A stretch of 64,000 nt of DNA. Source: Protonemura montana. Taxonomy: Eukaryota; Arthropoda; Insecta; Plecoptera; Nemouridae. A program made the translations under genes and the position numbers. The notes under the pieces were generated by a model, which did not search any database, was not told where the DNA came from, and saw only the letters and a program-made list of their open reading frames with translations. This document shows, one piece after another, positions 24,121 through 37,422 of this stretch (positions are counted from its first letter, which is position 1; each line of letters begins with the position of its first letter). The DNA lies in the NCBI GenBank assembly GCA_947568835.1, contig OX387605.1:7940418-8004417 (forward strand). The letters are read 5' to 3'.

Positions 24121-25572
24121 CGGTACTTTTCGCTTTAGAAATCGAAAAAACGTCGGTTTTATTGCATGCAAAATAAAAATGATTCCTTGACAGTGATCAT
24201 TTCCTACCCAAATTTTCGTGAATATGCAACATCTTTGAAACCATTCTGTATGCTTGGTAGTTAAAGATCCCTATCCTGAGATTGAGCCAAGATGTGCAGC
24301 TAGCCTGCTTTTCTCGCTGCATCTTGTGCAATGCTGGTCGGCTACTCCCGCATTCGAGTCTCCATGTTCAGCCCGCGCATCCTCGCTCGCTGCACGCTTT
24401 CAATTGAGCTGTTTCGGCACTCGCACTCCACTCACTCGTGCTAACACATCTACTTTAATCAAAGCAATTAATCTGTTCGGTTAGTTCGCTCTTCGAGACT
24501 GCAGTGTTTCACTTTTCAATACTTGATTTCAATCATTGCGAAGCCTTCTAGTTCACACAGTAACGCATTATGGATGGATTTGCAGTTTCCCCACAGACAT
24601 TACTGGGGCATCCGTTCGATATGCAGCAATAATAAGCCCAAGAACACGACCACGATGCCATAAGACGCTAGGTGGAGCCGGTCGTTGGGTGAAAGGGATG
24701 ATCTATACTAGATTTTAGCGTCTACTAAAGGAGACGGAGTTAATCGGGCAGGTCACGGCGACGCCTTCCCGTGAAGACGTAGGTAGCAGAAACTCACACC
24801 ATAATGTACAGTGGACGTGCGGTAATATAACGCACTTGACATCAAGAGGTGGTCTAGACGTTAAAGTGTCTGAGGTGGTTAGTGTCAGCACAGTTAGAAC
24901 ACCATCTTGTGGCTCGTCTGACGGTGGAGTGTCATCTAGCGGAGAGTCATACCACAAGAGTGACTGTTAGAAACTTCAAGGTTGATGTGAGAAGATGGAC
25001 AGACACCTAAGACAATGATTGGGCTGTTAATTGTGGCATAGGGAATTATAGCGATTAATTAGTTGCAACAAAGAAACAATTATAAGTTCAATCTCTGTAA
25101 GTAATAGCGTTGTGGCGCAAATGTCAGATTGATTGTGAGTGACGGGCTTTGTTCGACGAGGAATTTTAGACTTGATTTGTAACAACATGAGGCATAGTTA
25201 GTCTGTCTTGCACTGTTTTGAAAATAGGCGTGCAAATAACTTGAGTGTATTTATATATTTAATTGTGAGGTTGCCAATTATGGCAATGTTCCACCATTGT
25301 AGCAAAGCACGTTTTAACTTCCCTAATAGCACATCATGAGGCATTAGATAGTTAAGTTTTAAGTAACGATTTTAGCGATTGGTCGCTGCCAGTTCACTTG
25401 CTCTATAAATGATAAAGTGCATGTGTTTGGCAAAAGGTGATGTATGGCAGTCGTGAACTAGGAAAGCATCCACGCAATAATCTGGGAAATAATTTGTTTC
25501 AGGTCGATAATGACGAGATAATACCCGATTGACCTTTGCCAACATTTTGCCTCTGAGATCGACGAAGTCAAC

Positions 25573-28500
25573 ATGATCCGGCTCCCAGCGTCAGCTGGTG
25601 CACTCATCCTAATCTGGGTCTTTCCAGTTCTTGTAAGATCAGCGGAAACATCAGTGAGTACACACACCTCACCTATATGCATGACGCGAAGGTCAAATCG
25701 TTTACGTTTACTCGCTTCACTTTAGCCGAGAGGCTTGTTTCCGCTGGATGCCATCAAACTCCAACATGTGGTGCTACACGGTGCTACTGTACTACAAAAA
25801 GTCGCGCTCCGCATCATCTGAAGCGCCACTGCTTTGTGGTGCTACTCATATACTCATTGGCGTCTTCCATCTAATGGGTGACATCCATACACACGCGTCG
25901 TTTGTCACGCGTTACATAAGGTTTCGTAACATGGTCGATGATAGCGATTGCTCTCACTCTGCACATTCCTGCATATCAATAACGTGTGGTTTGATTCTTC
26001 GTAACGAAATCCATCTGCTTTTCATGTCAGTGACTGATTTTTTAAAGGCGTTAAAACAATTATTGTGGTTTGCCAGCGACTCTCTTCACAAACTGCATGA
26101 CTTTTAAAATTAAACCAATTACCACCCATCTTTCCTTGTAATTTTCACGTTATCACCTCGGTCGTTCGGCCGGCTCTTCGTCCGGTGGTGCAGTTTGTGT
26201 GGCCAGTAAATTGGACCGCGTCCTTGGCCGCATTTCACTCACCAGGAATCCATCTCTTAAAAAATTGCACTAAAAATGCGCCATTAGTCAGATTATTGGC
26301 TCACGAATAGTTCCTTGATGTGGTAGGTGTAGTAACCTCCTTTTCCTCGAGTGTGCATTGCCTGTTCATTCCTTCTGGCAATAAATAATCGGCTCGACTC
26401 CTTTGCGAGCGAGGCAAAGAAGCCTGCCTGGTTCAGTACAGCATCGCAACACCACGCGTCGCTGCAGCCTTTGGCTTATGGTAATTGTGGAATTGCCAGT
26501 CGTAGATGAATCACGATGTGGATTTTCTCTGAGCTAACATTCAGACGCGGTGCCAGAAACAAAAAAATAACGATGTGGGCAACAAAAAATAACTACAGAT
26601 TTTATTACAATAAATCAATGGAACGCAAATAAATGACTCCAGAACGTTGCCACCGGATCTCGCACTTCATTATAAATTGCATCGAACCAGGTACATCTGA
26701 AGCAAGTAAATGACTTGCGTTGCCATCTTTGACTGTTACTAATGGCCGATCAGCTGACGTTAATGGACAATCAAGACTGCCATCATGCCACGGACCTTGT
26801 TTGCATTTCGGCAATTGCGCAAGACGTTGCTTTTACTGCGGCGGGCGTACAAGCGCGGGTCAAACGTTTGGAACAATTAACACCGCGCCGAAATCGCATG
26901 ACTTGTGACCCGCGAACACGCAACCGCAGGGAGATGAGCCCCCGGGGGGTCGGGGGTCGGGGCGGGCGCCGAGTGGGTGACCACGCGACCAGTTGACAGA
27001 CGGTCGAAAGTGAAAGCGAGTAGCCGGTCGTGCATGGGGTGATGGATGGAAAACAGCGCCGCCCAACCTCGCTAAGAGCTCCGTCACGAAGATGCTTCCA
27101 AAGTGTTATGATTTCATGGTGTTGGCCCGCGGTCTAGAGGAAAATAATAGGTATTATGTTTGAAACATATAATCGGGGGTTACAGGCTTCGTTTGTTGTA
27201 CCTATTTACTGCACTACTATAGTTATATATCGTCGCGATGAAAAGGGAACCGCAACCTAACATTTGGACCTCTTGAACTGTCTGTGAGGTGCTGACGCAA
27301 CGCGTATTCTTAAAGATTATAATTTTGGGCTGTTATATTTATAGGCTAAATTCCAAAGAACATATCGTGACCTTTCAGTCTTCTTTTTTGCCCACTAATT
27401 TGGCATTATTAAATCATTACATCAATACATCTCTGGCCATGTAGATGACATAACTGAACAAACGATGCTCCGTCTTTCGATGACTTTTTATAATAGCATC
27501 TTAATAACAAACACACCACTTACATGTCCTCCTGCTGGCTGGTATGTTGATGTCATTCTCGCGGGACTGGCGCACTAGTCGTCGGGTTTCTTCATGCGAT
27601 GAGTCGGCGGATTTGCAACAAGCCCCTCGATTGCGCCGAGCTGAGCCCACGAGCTGAGCTGAGCGCACTTTGGCTTTCAGGGTGGCGGGGCGAGCGAGGT
27701 TTTCTCCTGTCGCGGACGACCCGCTGGGTACTACGCCGATCTGCAGTCGGGATGTCAGGTAACGTTGATTGCATTAACTAATTGCACTTGCAAATTAAGT
27801 ACAGTTTGAAATAAAATTGCGTTTGTAAGTTAAGACATTCTAAGGCAGAAAAAAAAGCTCAAATAATCCAAAATTAATACATGTATGATGAGCAGGAAAA
27901 GTTGACTTCTAAACAAGTAGCTGCATTAAAGTTCAATGACATCTCAAGCAAACGGGTGTTTATCAGTAATGACCTATCTGTCATAAGCGCAATTTTTAAT
28001 GTCATTAGCAAATTGTATGAAAATGTCGCCAATTCCATTAAGATTGTAAATGTCCTTGTCGTCGAGTCTTACAACATGCTGTGCAGACTTGCACGGTATC
28101 TATGTCTAACACTGCGTAACGACGCCCCTTGCAGAGGTACCACATGTGCGACGCCGGCGGACGCCGCTATAGCTACGCTTGTCCGAACCAGACGCTCTTC
28201 CAGCAGCGCGTGATGATCTGTGACCACTGGTTCATGGTGGACTGCGCGCTCTCCGAGTCGTTCTTCGGCGCCAATTCACTGATCGGTCAGCCTGGCAAGC
28301 AGTTCGTGGCCGACAACGATCAGTTCTTCCGACGTACTCAAGAGGAGTCGACTCTGCGCCGACGCCCTGGGGGGCGACGTCCGGTGGACCGCACGAGCGC
28401 CGCGTACTTGGCGAGCGTCGCATATCAACCAAGCACGACAACTGTTGCCGTCGGGACGACTGCTCCGGGTTGGGTCGTACCACGGACGTTGTCGGCTGCC

Positions 28501-29382
28501 TACGCGAACAACCCATTCTTTCGCGGCCTGACCGCAGATGTGGCGACGGCGTCTACTAGAGCCGTGACGGCACCAGCGTCCACCTCAGGAGCCACATTCA
28601 GACCTACTTCGACGCCTGGAGCTACCTTCAGACCGACGACAACGACGACGCCAGGAGTTACATTTAGACCGACGACAACGACGACGCCAGGACCAACGCC
28701 GACGTCACCACCACCGCCCTTCACGTCGACACCTCGTGATCACTCCCCATCGACGCAAAGCGTGCACGAGTTGCTCAATCGGTTTGCCAACCGCCACGCG
28801 GAGGCGGTGGCCACGTCGACGCCGATAGCCGCGCGCCCAACGCTAACCTCTGACCAAATCGTGGTGACACGTCAAGGTCAGGCGCATCACTTCGCAAAGG
28901 ACACGACGGAGTTGCGAGACGTGATCTTGCCCGTCGGCGTGGCGCCTTTGTCGACCGTCGATGCGGGCGTGAACGTCAAAGTCTTTAGGGGCAACGAAAA
29001 CTTCGGGGGCTCTGATTTCTTGGACGCTCTCTTGACGGGCCCCGATTCCTTCAAAGGTACTAACGCTAACCCCTTCGAAGACGCTAACAACTTTAATGGC
29101 GATGAGGCTGAGTTGGAGCTGCTGACCAACACTCTCGAACTGCGTCTGCCCGACACCCGACGCATGTTCTTCATCGCGGACAGCCCGCTGCGCGAGGCCG
29201 AAATGCTGCGCGCGACCAACGAGACAGTGTTGACTATCGCACTGTCGCCGCCGTTGCCGCACCACGGGTCAATGCGCTTCAAGGGTGCGCGCAGTCCCAA
29301 GGGACAGAGCAGCGGCTGCCCACAGTGTCACCCGGCATTCCTCTTACCCGGAACGTGCGAGCCGTGCGTGCTCATTCGGTGA
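25573..29382 (+). CDS. CPAP1-like cuticle protein with one chitin-binding type-2 domain
   Basis: Three exons (25573-25653, 27681-27758, 28135-29382) join at phase 0 to 468 residues. Exon 1 is a signal peptide (MIRLPASAGALILIWVFPVL). Residues 37-90 form a chitin-binding type-2 (CBM14) domain with six Cys at 37, 52, 58, 69, 82 and 90 and the aromatic motif GYYADLQSGC. This is the signature of CPAP1 proteins, which bind chitin in arthropod cuticle or tracheal matrix. Conserved CPAP-style sequence follows (FGANSLIGQPGKQF). A Thr/Pro-rich, probably O-glycosylated linker contains repeated ATFRPT-type units. The C-terminus holds a CxxC...CxxC pair (CPQCHPAFLLPGTCEPC) ending VLIR. Secretion is predicted. 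Which CPAP1 subgroup it belongs to I cannot say. Confidence 0.85.
28589..28712 (+). repeat. In-frame tandem repeat in the CPAP1-like linker
   Basis: Three imperfect units encode (A/V)TFRPT followed by Thr-rich and Pro-Gly residues. The last two units are nearly identical at DNA level (CCGACGACAACGACGACGCC occurs twice). This indicates recent slippage and possible length polymorphism. Confidence 0.7.
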
Positions 29383-31478
29383 TCTCTCGGGGGACAGGCA
29401 GACCGCCCCTTGGCAACGACAACAGTTGGTGGGCTGTGAAGTCTTGGACGACCCAATGACCCGGCCATAACCATTAAATTCCATGCGATTTCATGGCGCT
29501 ACTTGCTGAGGTCAGGGGCTAAGGGCAATCCTCTTTGGTTGACGAGAACATACCATTAATTTCAGTTTCCCGATAGAGTGTGTTTAATTTATAGGTATTT
29601 CTCAAAGTAGTGCCTATATTTTCCCCAATCTCTAAATTATTGCAAAGCAATCATCAGTTACAAATTCTTTATATTTATTTGTTGTCCGAAATTTCATAAA
29701 CAAGTACCATTATTTATCTGGCGTCCTACAGCACGCATGTAATTACGTTGTGGAAAGTGATGTATTTATGAATGAGAATTGCAAACATGAGCGCACTATG
29801 TTTTTGCCGGCTTACCTTCGCCTGCCGTTTATCATGCGTTTACCACGCCGAATTGCCGCAATACGGCGATGTGTAATGTGTGTTTACCTATGACAAACCC
29901 CCGCTGTCTTGCCTGTCAGTGAGTCGGTCATTACGACACAGCACCAGCGACGTCTGCAGCATCAGATGACGCTGTCCCTGCACCGTAAAGAAACCAAGAG
30001 CCTGAGATTTTTGGTAAGCACTTTTTTAGTGATGTCTTTCTTGCCTGGATAGATACAGTTCTTTTAGCTTGACCACTAAAATTGGTGGGTAGGAAACAAT
30101 ATCAAAGATACAGCGAAAAAAAGACTATTACGATAAATAATTGTTTGTTGCTTGCATTTTTTTTCAGTACCAGTAGCATGTTCAATAAATGATCTTAATC
30201 TCAAGCATTTCGCAACAATGAGAATAGTGTGGTAATTCAAGCGTTGCAGGATTTTAACAGGGAAGTTGAGGTGGATGAGGTGTTTTTGCGGGCAGCTAGA
30301 ATAAGCACATTTCGCAACACTGGCTTCACTTTAATAATAATAATAATAACCATGTAGGATAATAGTTTCACAACATGTAAATGGCAAGTATGCACTAAAA
30401 GACCAAAATTAATTTAAATGACTACACATTAAAATATCTAGTTGGCATTGTATCAAACAAACTATGAATAGAATAACTAAACATCTAGTTACTTAGTGAC
30501 TAAATTATTATGTTTCTTGGCATTTAAACTTAAAGAATCACTCCAAAGGTGCTTAAAAAAACGTAACAATTTGTTTCTACAGATTAATGTAAACGAATAA
30601 ATTCTGGCTTCGAAATATTCTCTTCATCTGTTTCCAAATGTCAGACAGGACCACTTTTTGGTCCTAATTAAACGCCATTGAGATGAGACAATACTCGTTA
30701 ATCATCGGAACTGGTGTACAGCCTGTCGTGTTTCATGTTATCGTCAAGGTGAAAGCTGAGCCGCCTAGTCCAGCAGGAGAAGCCGGCCGTGTAGACTTCT
30801 CACACTAGATAGGCAGCCAGCAGTGCACGCCCGTAGCCAGAGCAGTGTGAACCTTAGGGGATTACCGTTCAATCCAATTGTATTACAAGCAGAACAATCC
30901 GATAAGAACGGTGGAAACATCGAGAAGGCAAATGAGGGAGTAAAATATCCTCCCCGAGGGGCTTATGCGTCACAAATCGAATAGAAAATTAAGACAACAG
31001 AGGTCGAGGGAAGGTATTTTTTTTTAGTATAAGGCTGACACGCGAAATGTTTGTTTTCCATTCTTTAGCTCCATGAAGGGACGTCGAAAACAAATCTTGT
31101 TCTTGTCCGGTGAAGCATGCTACACAGATTCTTCACCGTTGCTTTGAAATCGCCTGCCGATTTTTGGTTCCACGCATGGCCGATCACACAGTAGCGGTTG
31201 CTTGAAATGGCAGGGCAAATTCGGAGGCGCCGGCCCAGGACTTGGCACGCATCTCCCGCGAGCTGAGATGTTCCTTCCATCGCCGGAGCACCGGTTTCTG
31301 ACAACGAAACACAGCGAGAGGTTAGAAAAGGGTCCTTGCGTCGGGTGGCCATGCCGGGTGCGCAAGCGATTGTTGCTAAGCGGCTAGTTGCTAGTCGAGC
31401 GGTGATTACTGATTAGCTGCTGTTATTCAAGTTAGGCGTGAGTGGTGAATCGTTTTCAGTCTCAAAGGCTCCGTCAAG
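29383..31478. other. Spacer right of the CPAP1-like gene
   Basis: AT-rich sequence with no supported gene. An (AAT)n stretch lies at about 30333-30350. No polyadenylation hexamer was confirmed for the CPAP1-like gene. Confidence 0.4.
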
Positions 31479-31586
31479 ATGTCTTACCGAATACTCTGTT
31501 TTCTGGCCAGGTTTCCGATAGCTAAACTAGCCATATTCTCATTGCCGTGCCGCACTACAGCAAGAATGTCCAACATTAACGAGAAG
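31479..31586 (+). CDS. Candidate first coding exon of an unidentified gene
   Basis: An ATG in good context (A at -3) opens 36 codons, MSYRILCFLARFPIAKLAIF then SLPCRTTARMSNINEK, ending exactly at a GTAATA donor. The N-terminal part is basic and hydrophobic with no acidic residue, like a mitochondrial targeting sequence. A second in-frame Met starts MSNINEK, as in genes with mitochondrial and cytosolic forms. No partner exon was found downstream within the window. It lies just past the last recognised exon of the minus-strand coiled-coil gene, so the two loci would overlap head-in. Confidence 0.3.
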
Positions 31587-31682
31587 GTAATACACATGTG
31601 TACTGCATTTACATAATGGTCAAATTTGTACGCAACTTTAACAACATATAAAAGCAACACAGTTAATGTAGGCTGTACTTAC

Positions 31683-34600
31683 ACAAGTATCGAAATTCTC
31701 TTCGACTACTGGTCGCTCCACAGCAAGACTGCTTCTTCCCGTTGTTGGGCGACCAGTCGGACTGGCACTTCTAATCAGCTCATCGGAGTCCATGCTGACC
31801 ATGCTAGTCTTCTCTTTTTTCTCTATCTCATTCTTCATGCTCTCTATTTTGGCGACAACTTTGTTGGACTCCGCTCTAATGATTGACTCTTCATGCATTG
31901 TTTCGTCTTCTTCGACAGCGTCCGGTGTAAAATTCCATACATGGCTCTCCTTTCTAATTGCAGGTGCTTCCGTTGTGCGAATTGCCTCGCCGTCGCCAAC
32001 TGGCGAGATGGCTTTGTTGTCCGAGTTGAGACTTTCGATTTCTCTCGACGTTAGCTCCGTGGCATTAGGGTGCAAGGAGGACCGCGCCAGGGCGGGGCCG
32101 TGGACCTCGACGAGCTGGGAGAGTTGCTGTAGCTTGCAGAGGACGTCGCCGAGCGCGGGTCGCAGTTCTTGCGAGCAGCAGTGACACTCCTGGCGCGGCA
32201 GAAATAGACAGAGACATGTTATCACAAGTCATCCTGCGATGGTTTATTGCCGCCTTGATGGACAATGCATGTCACAATTACAGAACTTTTACCGCGCACA
32301 TGGTAAGAGCTGGTTTTATGATTTCTTACTTAATCAATTGAGCTCTTGATGAAAGTATCCACAACATGAACACATCACTATGCATACACAGATGATGTGC
32401 AGCACCAACATATACCAAGAATTCAGTTTAAGTTTGTGTCACCGCAACATAAAATCGATAATCGGTGACATCTCTAATTATATTCTGTGACATGGTTGTG
32501 CTCGGTTGAACTGTACATTGATCAATGTATTTCAATGAAACTCAGAGCTGACATGTACCCCACGACCGACGCCTATCATTGTCTCAGCGAGGACGCTTCG
32601 GGCCATGCCGCGAGCTAACTTACTTTGGACGGTGACAGACTGCATCGGTGGCGCCCGAGGAACTCGCCGAGCTGAGCACCGACGTCGACCCCGGCCGGAT
32701 CGTCTCGTCTGGAGGCCAACTCATGGGTAAGTCTGGTCAGAGCGCCTTCGAGGGTGACCACCTCCTCGCGCAGCTCACTGTTGGTGCACTCCACCTCCAG
32801 CCGCGTCTCATTCAGCACGCCGTGGATCGCGTCGAGGGTGTGTCGCACGGCGGCGAGGTGGCCGTCAGCTTGACGCGTGGGTTTGTGACTCGTCGCAACA
32901 CGCTTGATCCCGTCTAGTTGGTCCAACGCAAACCCATTCGGTCTGCACGCCGACTGCGAGTGCTCATCGTGCGAGTGCCCAAGCATTCCAGCCAGCTTCT
33001 TGATCTCGCCGTCTGACTTTGACTTCCTGAGCGGCGCCCGATGCGCGTCGCCGTCGCCGTCGGCGTTGAGCGAACGACGTCGCGGTGACCCTCGACACAG
33101 GTTGCAGCTGATGGCGTCGCCAACGAAGCCGACGCTCGTAGTAGAGGTAGCGTCCATCCACAGACCGTCGTCGGTCGCGTCCGGGATCACCGCGGCCGCG
33201 GAGGGGCGTTTCCCTACGTTGGGTCTGCATCGCCGCTCGCCGTCGTCGGCAGCGCGCGTCGACGCAGTGACGCCGCATTCCGAGCTTTAGATCCGGTAAA
33301 AACAAACGACACACTCGTCACGGAATGCCACGATTTGGGCGATGCGTTATGGGTGTCGGTGATGAGCGATTCGACATCCATATTCAATTGGGGGAGCTGA
33401 AGGCTACAAGGCTCACAACGAGCACAGGTCGATTCACACGGGCCGTGTGGACTGGCATTAGATCTGCCGCATTGATCAGTGGCAACCTGCGCTCGTATGG
33501 GCCTTGCGCAAGAGCATTCAGTGCAGGCCGCCGGAGCAGGGTAGGTCCACGATGCTATCGCGACGCAAACGCAAACTAGACCAAGGCAGTGGGACTGGGA
33601 ACATTCGCATGTGAATGAACTGCAAGCGAGAGGCCGAGGTGATCAAGGGACCGCGCGGCGCTAACAGCTGCACAATACAAATACAATCACAGCAGCCCGC
33701 CGATTTCCATACGGCTATGGACAATGCGTGATCTGTCCGGGCAGCGCAATATCTGACCTGCACTGATCTACGCTATCAACGACTGGGTGCCGATCGGATC
33801 GAAGTGAACGTGGTACTCACGGGTCGCGGTGTACGTCGGCGAGCAGCCTCTTTAGGCGGTCACCCTTTGGGTGAGTCGACGTCGACGTCGATGCTGTGGA
33901 CGGCACGGGAGAGACGGATGCAGTCGGGCGGCTTACTGCCACTCGTTCCTAAGAGAAACCCGGGACGTGTTCAGATAAAAAGACATATACAGGCTCTCTG
34001 CATTGCAACTGACAATATATTCCAAAGGTTCATTGATTGGAAACTTTATCATGAGCTGTGCTTTCGTGACAGACTCACCAGCTCGACGACGGCGCTTGTT
34101 TGTGGTCTGCAGGCGTCGGCGTCGTCTGTGTTTGTAGCGGCGTCGCAGGTGGCGGCGTCGAAGCCACGCAACGACGTCTGCAAACGTCATCCACTTACTG
34201 TCACTTTTGCCAGATCAAAGAGATTTCATGGGTGGGCATAGTGAGTTAACAGCCTTAAGAAATTGTTTCAGCTCGCTAATTTCGCTTCTGTTTGGTCTGA
34301 CGTTGAAAGTAACAGCTTTTTTTTAAAGTAATTGCTGCAATTGTTCGTAGAATGTTAATTTTTAATGTGAGAAGCGAACGGTATACGTACGGCCTAATAT
34401 TAATTTAATTATCTTTGAACCGTTAGGACCCATATGTGTAACGTTAAACCAACACTTTATATGCTTCTTACATTTGAGTAAGTGCCGTGATATATTCATT
34501 GTGAATTACTGCTTCAAGTTCATGTTGGCTGTGGGCAAACATGGCCGGTACGCGTGCACAGCCGGAGGTGCTGGTGTTCCCACACCCGAGGCAAAGTATG

Positions 34601-37422
34601 TTATGGCTCATTCCTATGCCCGTCTCAGCGATTGCTGGTAGCACCATTCTCAAGCCCAACTTACGATATTAAAAATCAAATATGAAGTTCATTACATGTT
34701 CGTTGCATTCCTCGAGCTCCAGTATCCTGAACTCGAGCAGCTCGTTCTGTTCCCGAAGGTCGTACAGCTCTTCGTTGAGCCTCGCCTCGCGGTCCTTAAC
34801 TCGGTGCAGCTCTTCCCGTACGGCGACCAGCTTGTCTGTCTCCTGGCTGAGCAGGGCCTCTTTGAGCGTCTCCTTGAGCCCCTGGACTTGGGCGAACGCG
34901 TCCTTTATCGTCCTGGCCGCGCGGTTCTCGCAGTTCCGGTATTGCACCTCGAGCAACCGGAAGGATCGCTGCAGGTCCAAGTGATCCTGTAGGAGAAGGT
35001 TGTAGGCAGAGTCCTGGTACTCCTTGCCCATCAGCTGAAAACAAATATAAGTCTTATTCTGTATCCGCCGCCAAACAGCAAGGACATTTTTTCAGATCCT
35101 CTGTTTTTACATAATGCGTATCCTTTTTCACGAAGGCGTGGCTGAAATTCGGGGACGTAGAGGGATTTTACAGCATTGGAAGATACATCCAACTGCCCTC
35201 TGTGTTGGACCTCGCTAAATGTAGCCCGTTGCTTTTTCTGACGTCCCGATGCCTGCCATAAGAGCCATCGCGCCAAGTCAGCTACCCGTGCCTTCAATTC
35301 CCGAATCTTCTGAGATGTTCTTTACGTCGACGTACAGATCTAGCGACGCGCCGACAGAGTCAATTCGCCGCGAACAATGGGCGCTAGGGAGTCCGTACGA
35401 GGCACGGGTGTCACCGAGAGGAAGTTAATGGGCCTCGTCGCCCATCCATTGTGTTTCGGTTTCGAAATGCGAAGGCTGTCAGTGTCAATACTTTCGTGAT
35501 TACCTACTGCATGCATTAATAATCGTAATCCCCAGCTAAACATGATAATTATTGCTACTGCCATTATGCTACATTCGAATTGTTCGGTGTTATCGCTGCC
35601 GGCTGGCTTGATGTTCGCTTGTTTAACGGGAGTTACTCTGATCGTAAACGCGGCATCCCGATTGACCCACTGCTGAAGACAATGCTGCTATTTTCAGCGG
35701 CGGCCCGGTCGCCGCAGACCGCAAAGTGCTGAATCGGCTCTTCACACGCGGCTGGCCGACAGAAATGAAACGATGCGACGACAAAAACCCCGTCGGAATT
35801 CGACCCAATTACAACAATCAGTCAGCACGTACAACAATAAGCAACAAATTGATTTAGGCGCGATATGGCATTTCACAGCCCATTCATGGATCATGACGCG
35901 CCTGCGCACGGACCGAGCCGCAACATGATTATGGATCACGTTTGAGATGAACGCGGTCACGTGACGTTCGGACACGTCGATGAGCCCTGGGATTCACGAA
36001 CAAAGAGCGAGTAGCTCGTCTCGTCCTCCACACGACGTGCAAGAATGGCGACCGGTGTCGTCGGCGACGCGACCGTGAGTCGGAGGGCAAAGAAGTCACC
36101 CACCTGTGCCCACATGTCGGGGGGCGGCGACAGCGACGGCGAACCCATCGACGACGACGGCGATGGCGACGACGCGGAGTCTTCGCCAACAGAGTCCTCT
36201 TCTAGCTCCAAAACCGGCTCCAGCTCCATGAACTGCAACGATGTCAAGAGGCACACATGTCAGAGTGGCGTACACTCTGGTACACATTGTTTGACATCGA
36301 CTTGCATCGCGTTGGCTCAAGACAATGCTAGCCCCCACCCACGTAACGAGAATCGCTGGTGGAGACATAATTAATATCGACTCGATCAGCGACGCACCAC
36401 GCGGACCACCTCCCATGCCGACATGGCTGCTTGCCGACGATGATGGGAAATGTCCTGTGGTCGCGACGTGCCCTCAGCTCCAAATTACCAATCTCTCGGC
36501 GTGGTCGGCGCCCAGCAAACGAGCGAGCATGGCTTTGTTCCTAGGATCCATCATCAGAAGCGGATCTCACGAGATCTTGCATGTTCTGACAGACGCTTGT
36601 AAAACCCGGCAAGACCTTTACGACCTGCGCCGAGCACGCGGGGGTGTTCTGCGCATGCCAAACCCGGCGCCGCGCAGGCTCGTAGGTGTGGGCATATTGC
36701 ATGCACAGTTATGACTCATTCACCGTATAAGTGCAACGGCAATTATTATTACATAAACGATAAATTTGATCGAGGAACTTTCATGTTAGCTTTATAAAAT
36801 CATATGAATTGTTATCTCCGTTGTCCTTTAAGTTTTGCTTTACGACAGGAAAGCGTCGCGATTAGTTCACAAATCGACTAAGGTTGGCGATGAGAGGACG
36901 CGGTTGGCTTGTCAGACCTTGAATGACAGTATGCACAGTCCGCGACGCAGACGTAACAAGACCAGTGATGATCTGTTTGTTTTTCAATTCGCATAAATCA
37001 AGGAGTGCATTTGCATGAAACTATCAGAGTCGCAATGAAGCATGTAGAGAGGTCCACGCCACGCCGGCGAACACACAAGACATTCCTATAGCTCGCATGG
37101 TTTATACATCTTGGTAGCCACACAGTGGGTAATTGAAGATTTCGAAAGGCGGTACGAGGAAGATTACATGTCTGCGGGCTTACCAAGATAACCATTGGAA
37201 AACATAACGAAATGTAAAAAATGACTGCTCATTTCGAAAATGAAAGACAATGAATACTCTTAGCGGAGCTTCTCACGGTGCGATTCGATACACATTGGAC
37301 ATTCCGACGCCGAGCAGCAGACTAGAGAACTTCGTGGACTACTCACCCTGTAGTAGTGGCGCATGCTGGCCTTAGCACCCTTCGCTAGTTGGTCCAGCGC
37401 GGAGATGCGTAGGTCCCGCGAC
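31683..37422 (-). CDS. Coiled-coil protein, tentatively JAKMIP/marlin-like (incomplete at both ends)
   Basis: Six minus-strand exons join in phase: 37422-37347, 36232-36104, 35034-34696, 33948-33821, 33284-32624 and 32189-31683, about 613 residues. The third exon is a long coiled coil (RSFRLLEVQYRNCENRAART onward) that ends in QNELLEFRILELEE. That motif, preceded by an acidic Ser-rich segment and an EYQ..LLLQ.. stretch, parallels the C-terminal third of JAKMIP proteins, which bind microtubules and JAK kinases. Later exons are Ser/Arg/Asp-rich with short helical stretches (LDAIHGVLNETRLEVECTNS, and KVVAKIESMKNEIEKKEK) and do not match JAKMIP. The first exon shown needs two bases from an upstream exon, and the last ends in a GTAAGT donor, so 5' and 3' exons are missing. 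The function is not established; other long coiled-coil families are possible. Confidence 0.5.

Larger units (their letters stand above)
20539..25572. other. Spacer between QTRT2 and the CPAP1-like gene
   Basis: No confident gene lies here. Two GC-rich islands (about 21780-22060 and 22600-23250) contrast with AT-rich flanks. The first ends in a good donor, CGG/GTGAGT, at 22053/22054 and could be a non-coding first exon of the downstream CPAP1-like gene. A run of 29 A residues is at 24092-24120. CTCF-like motifs cluster at 24665-24946. Confidence 0.45.
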
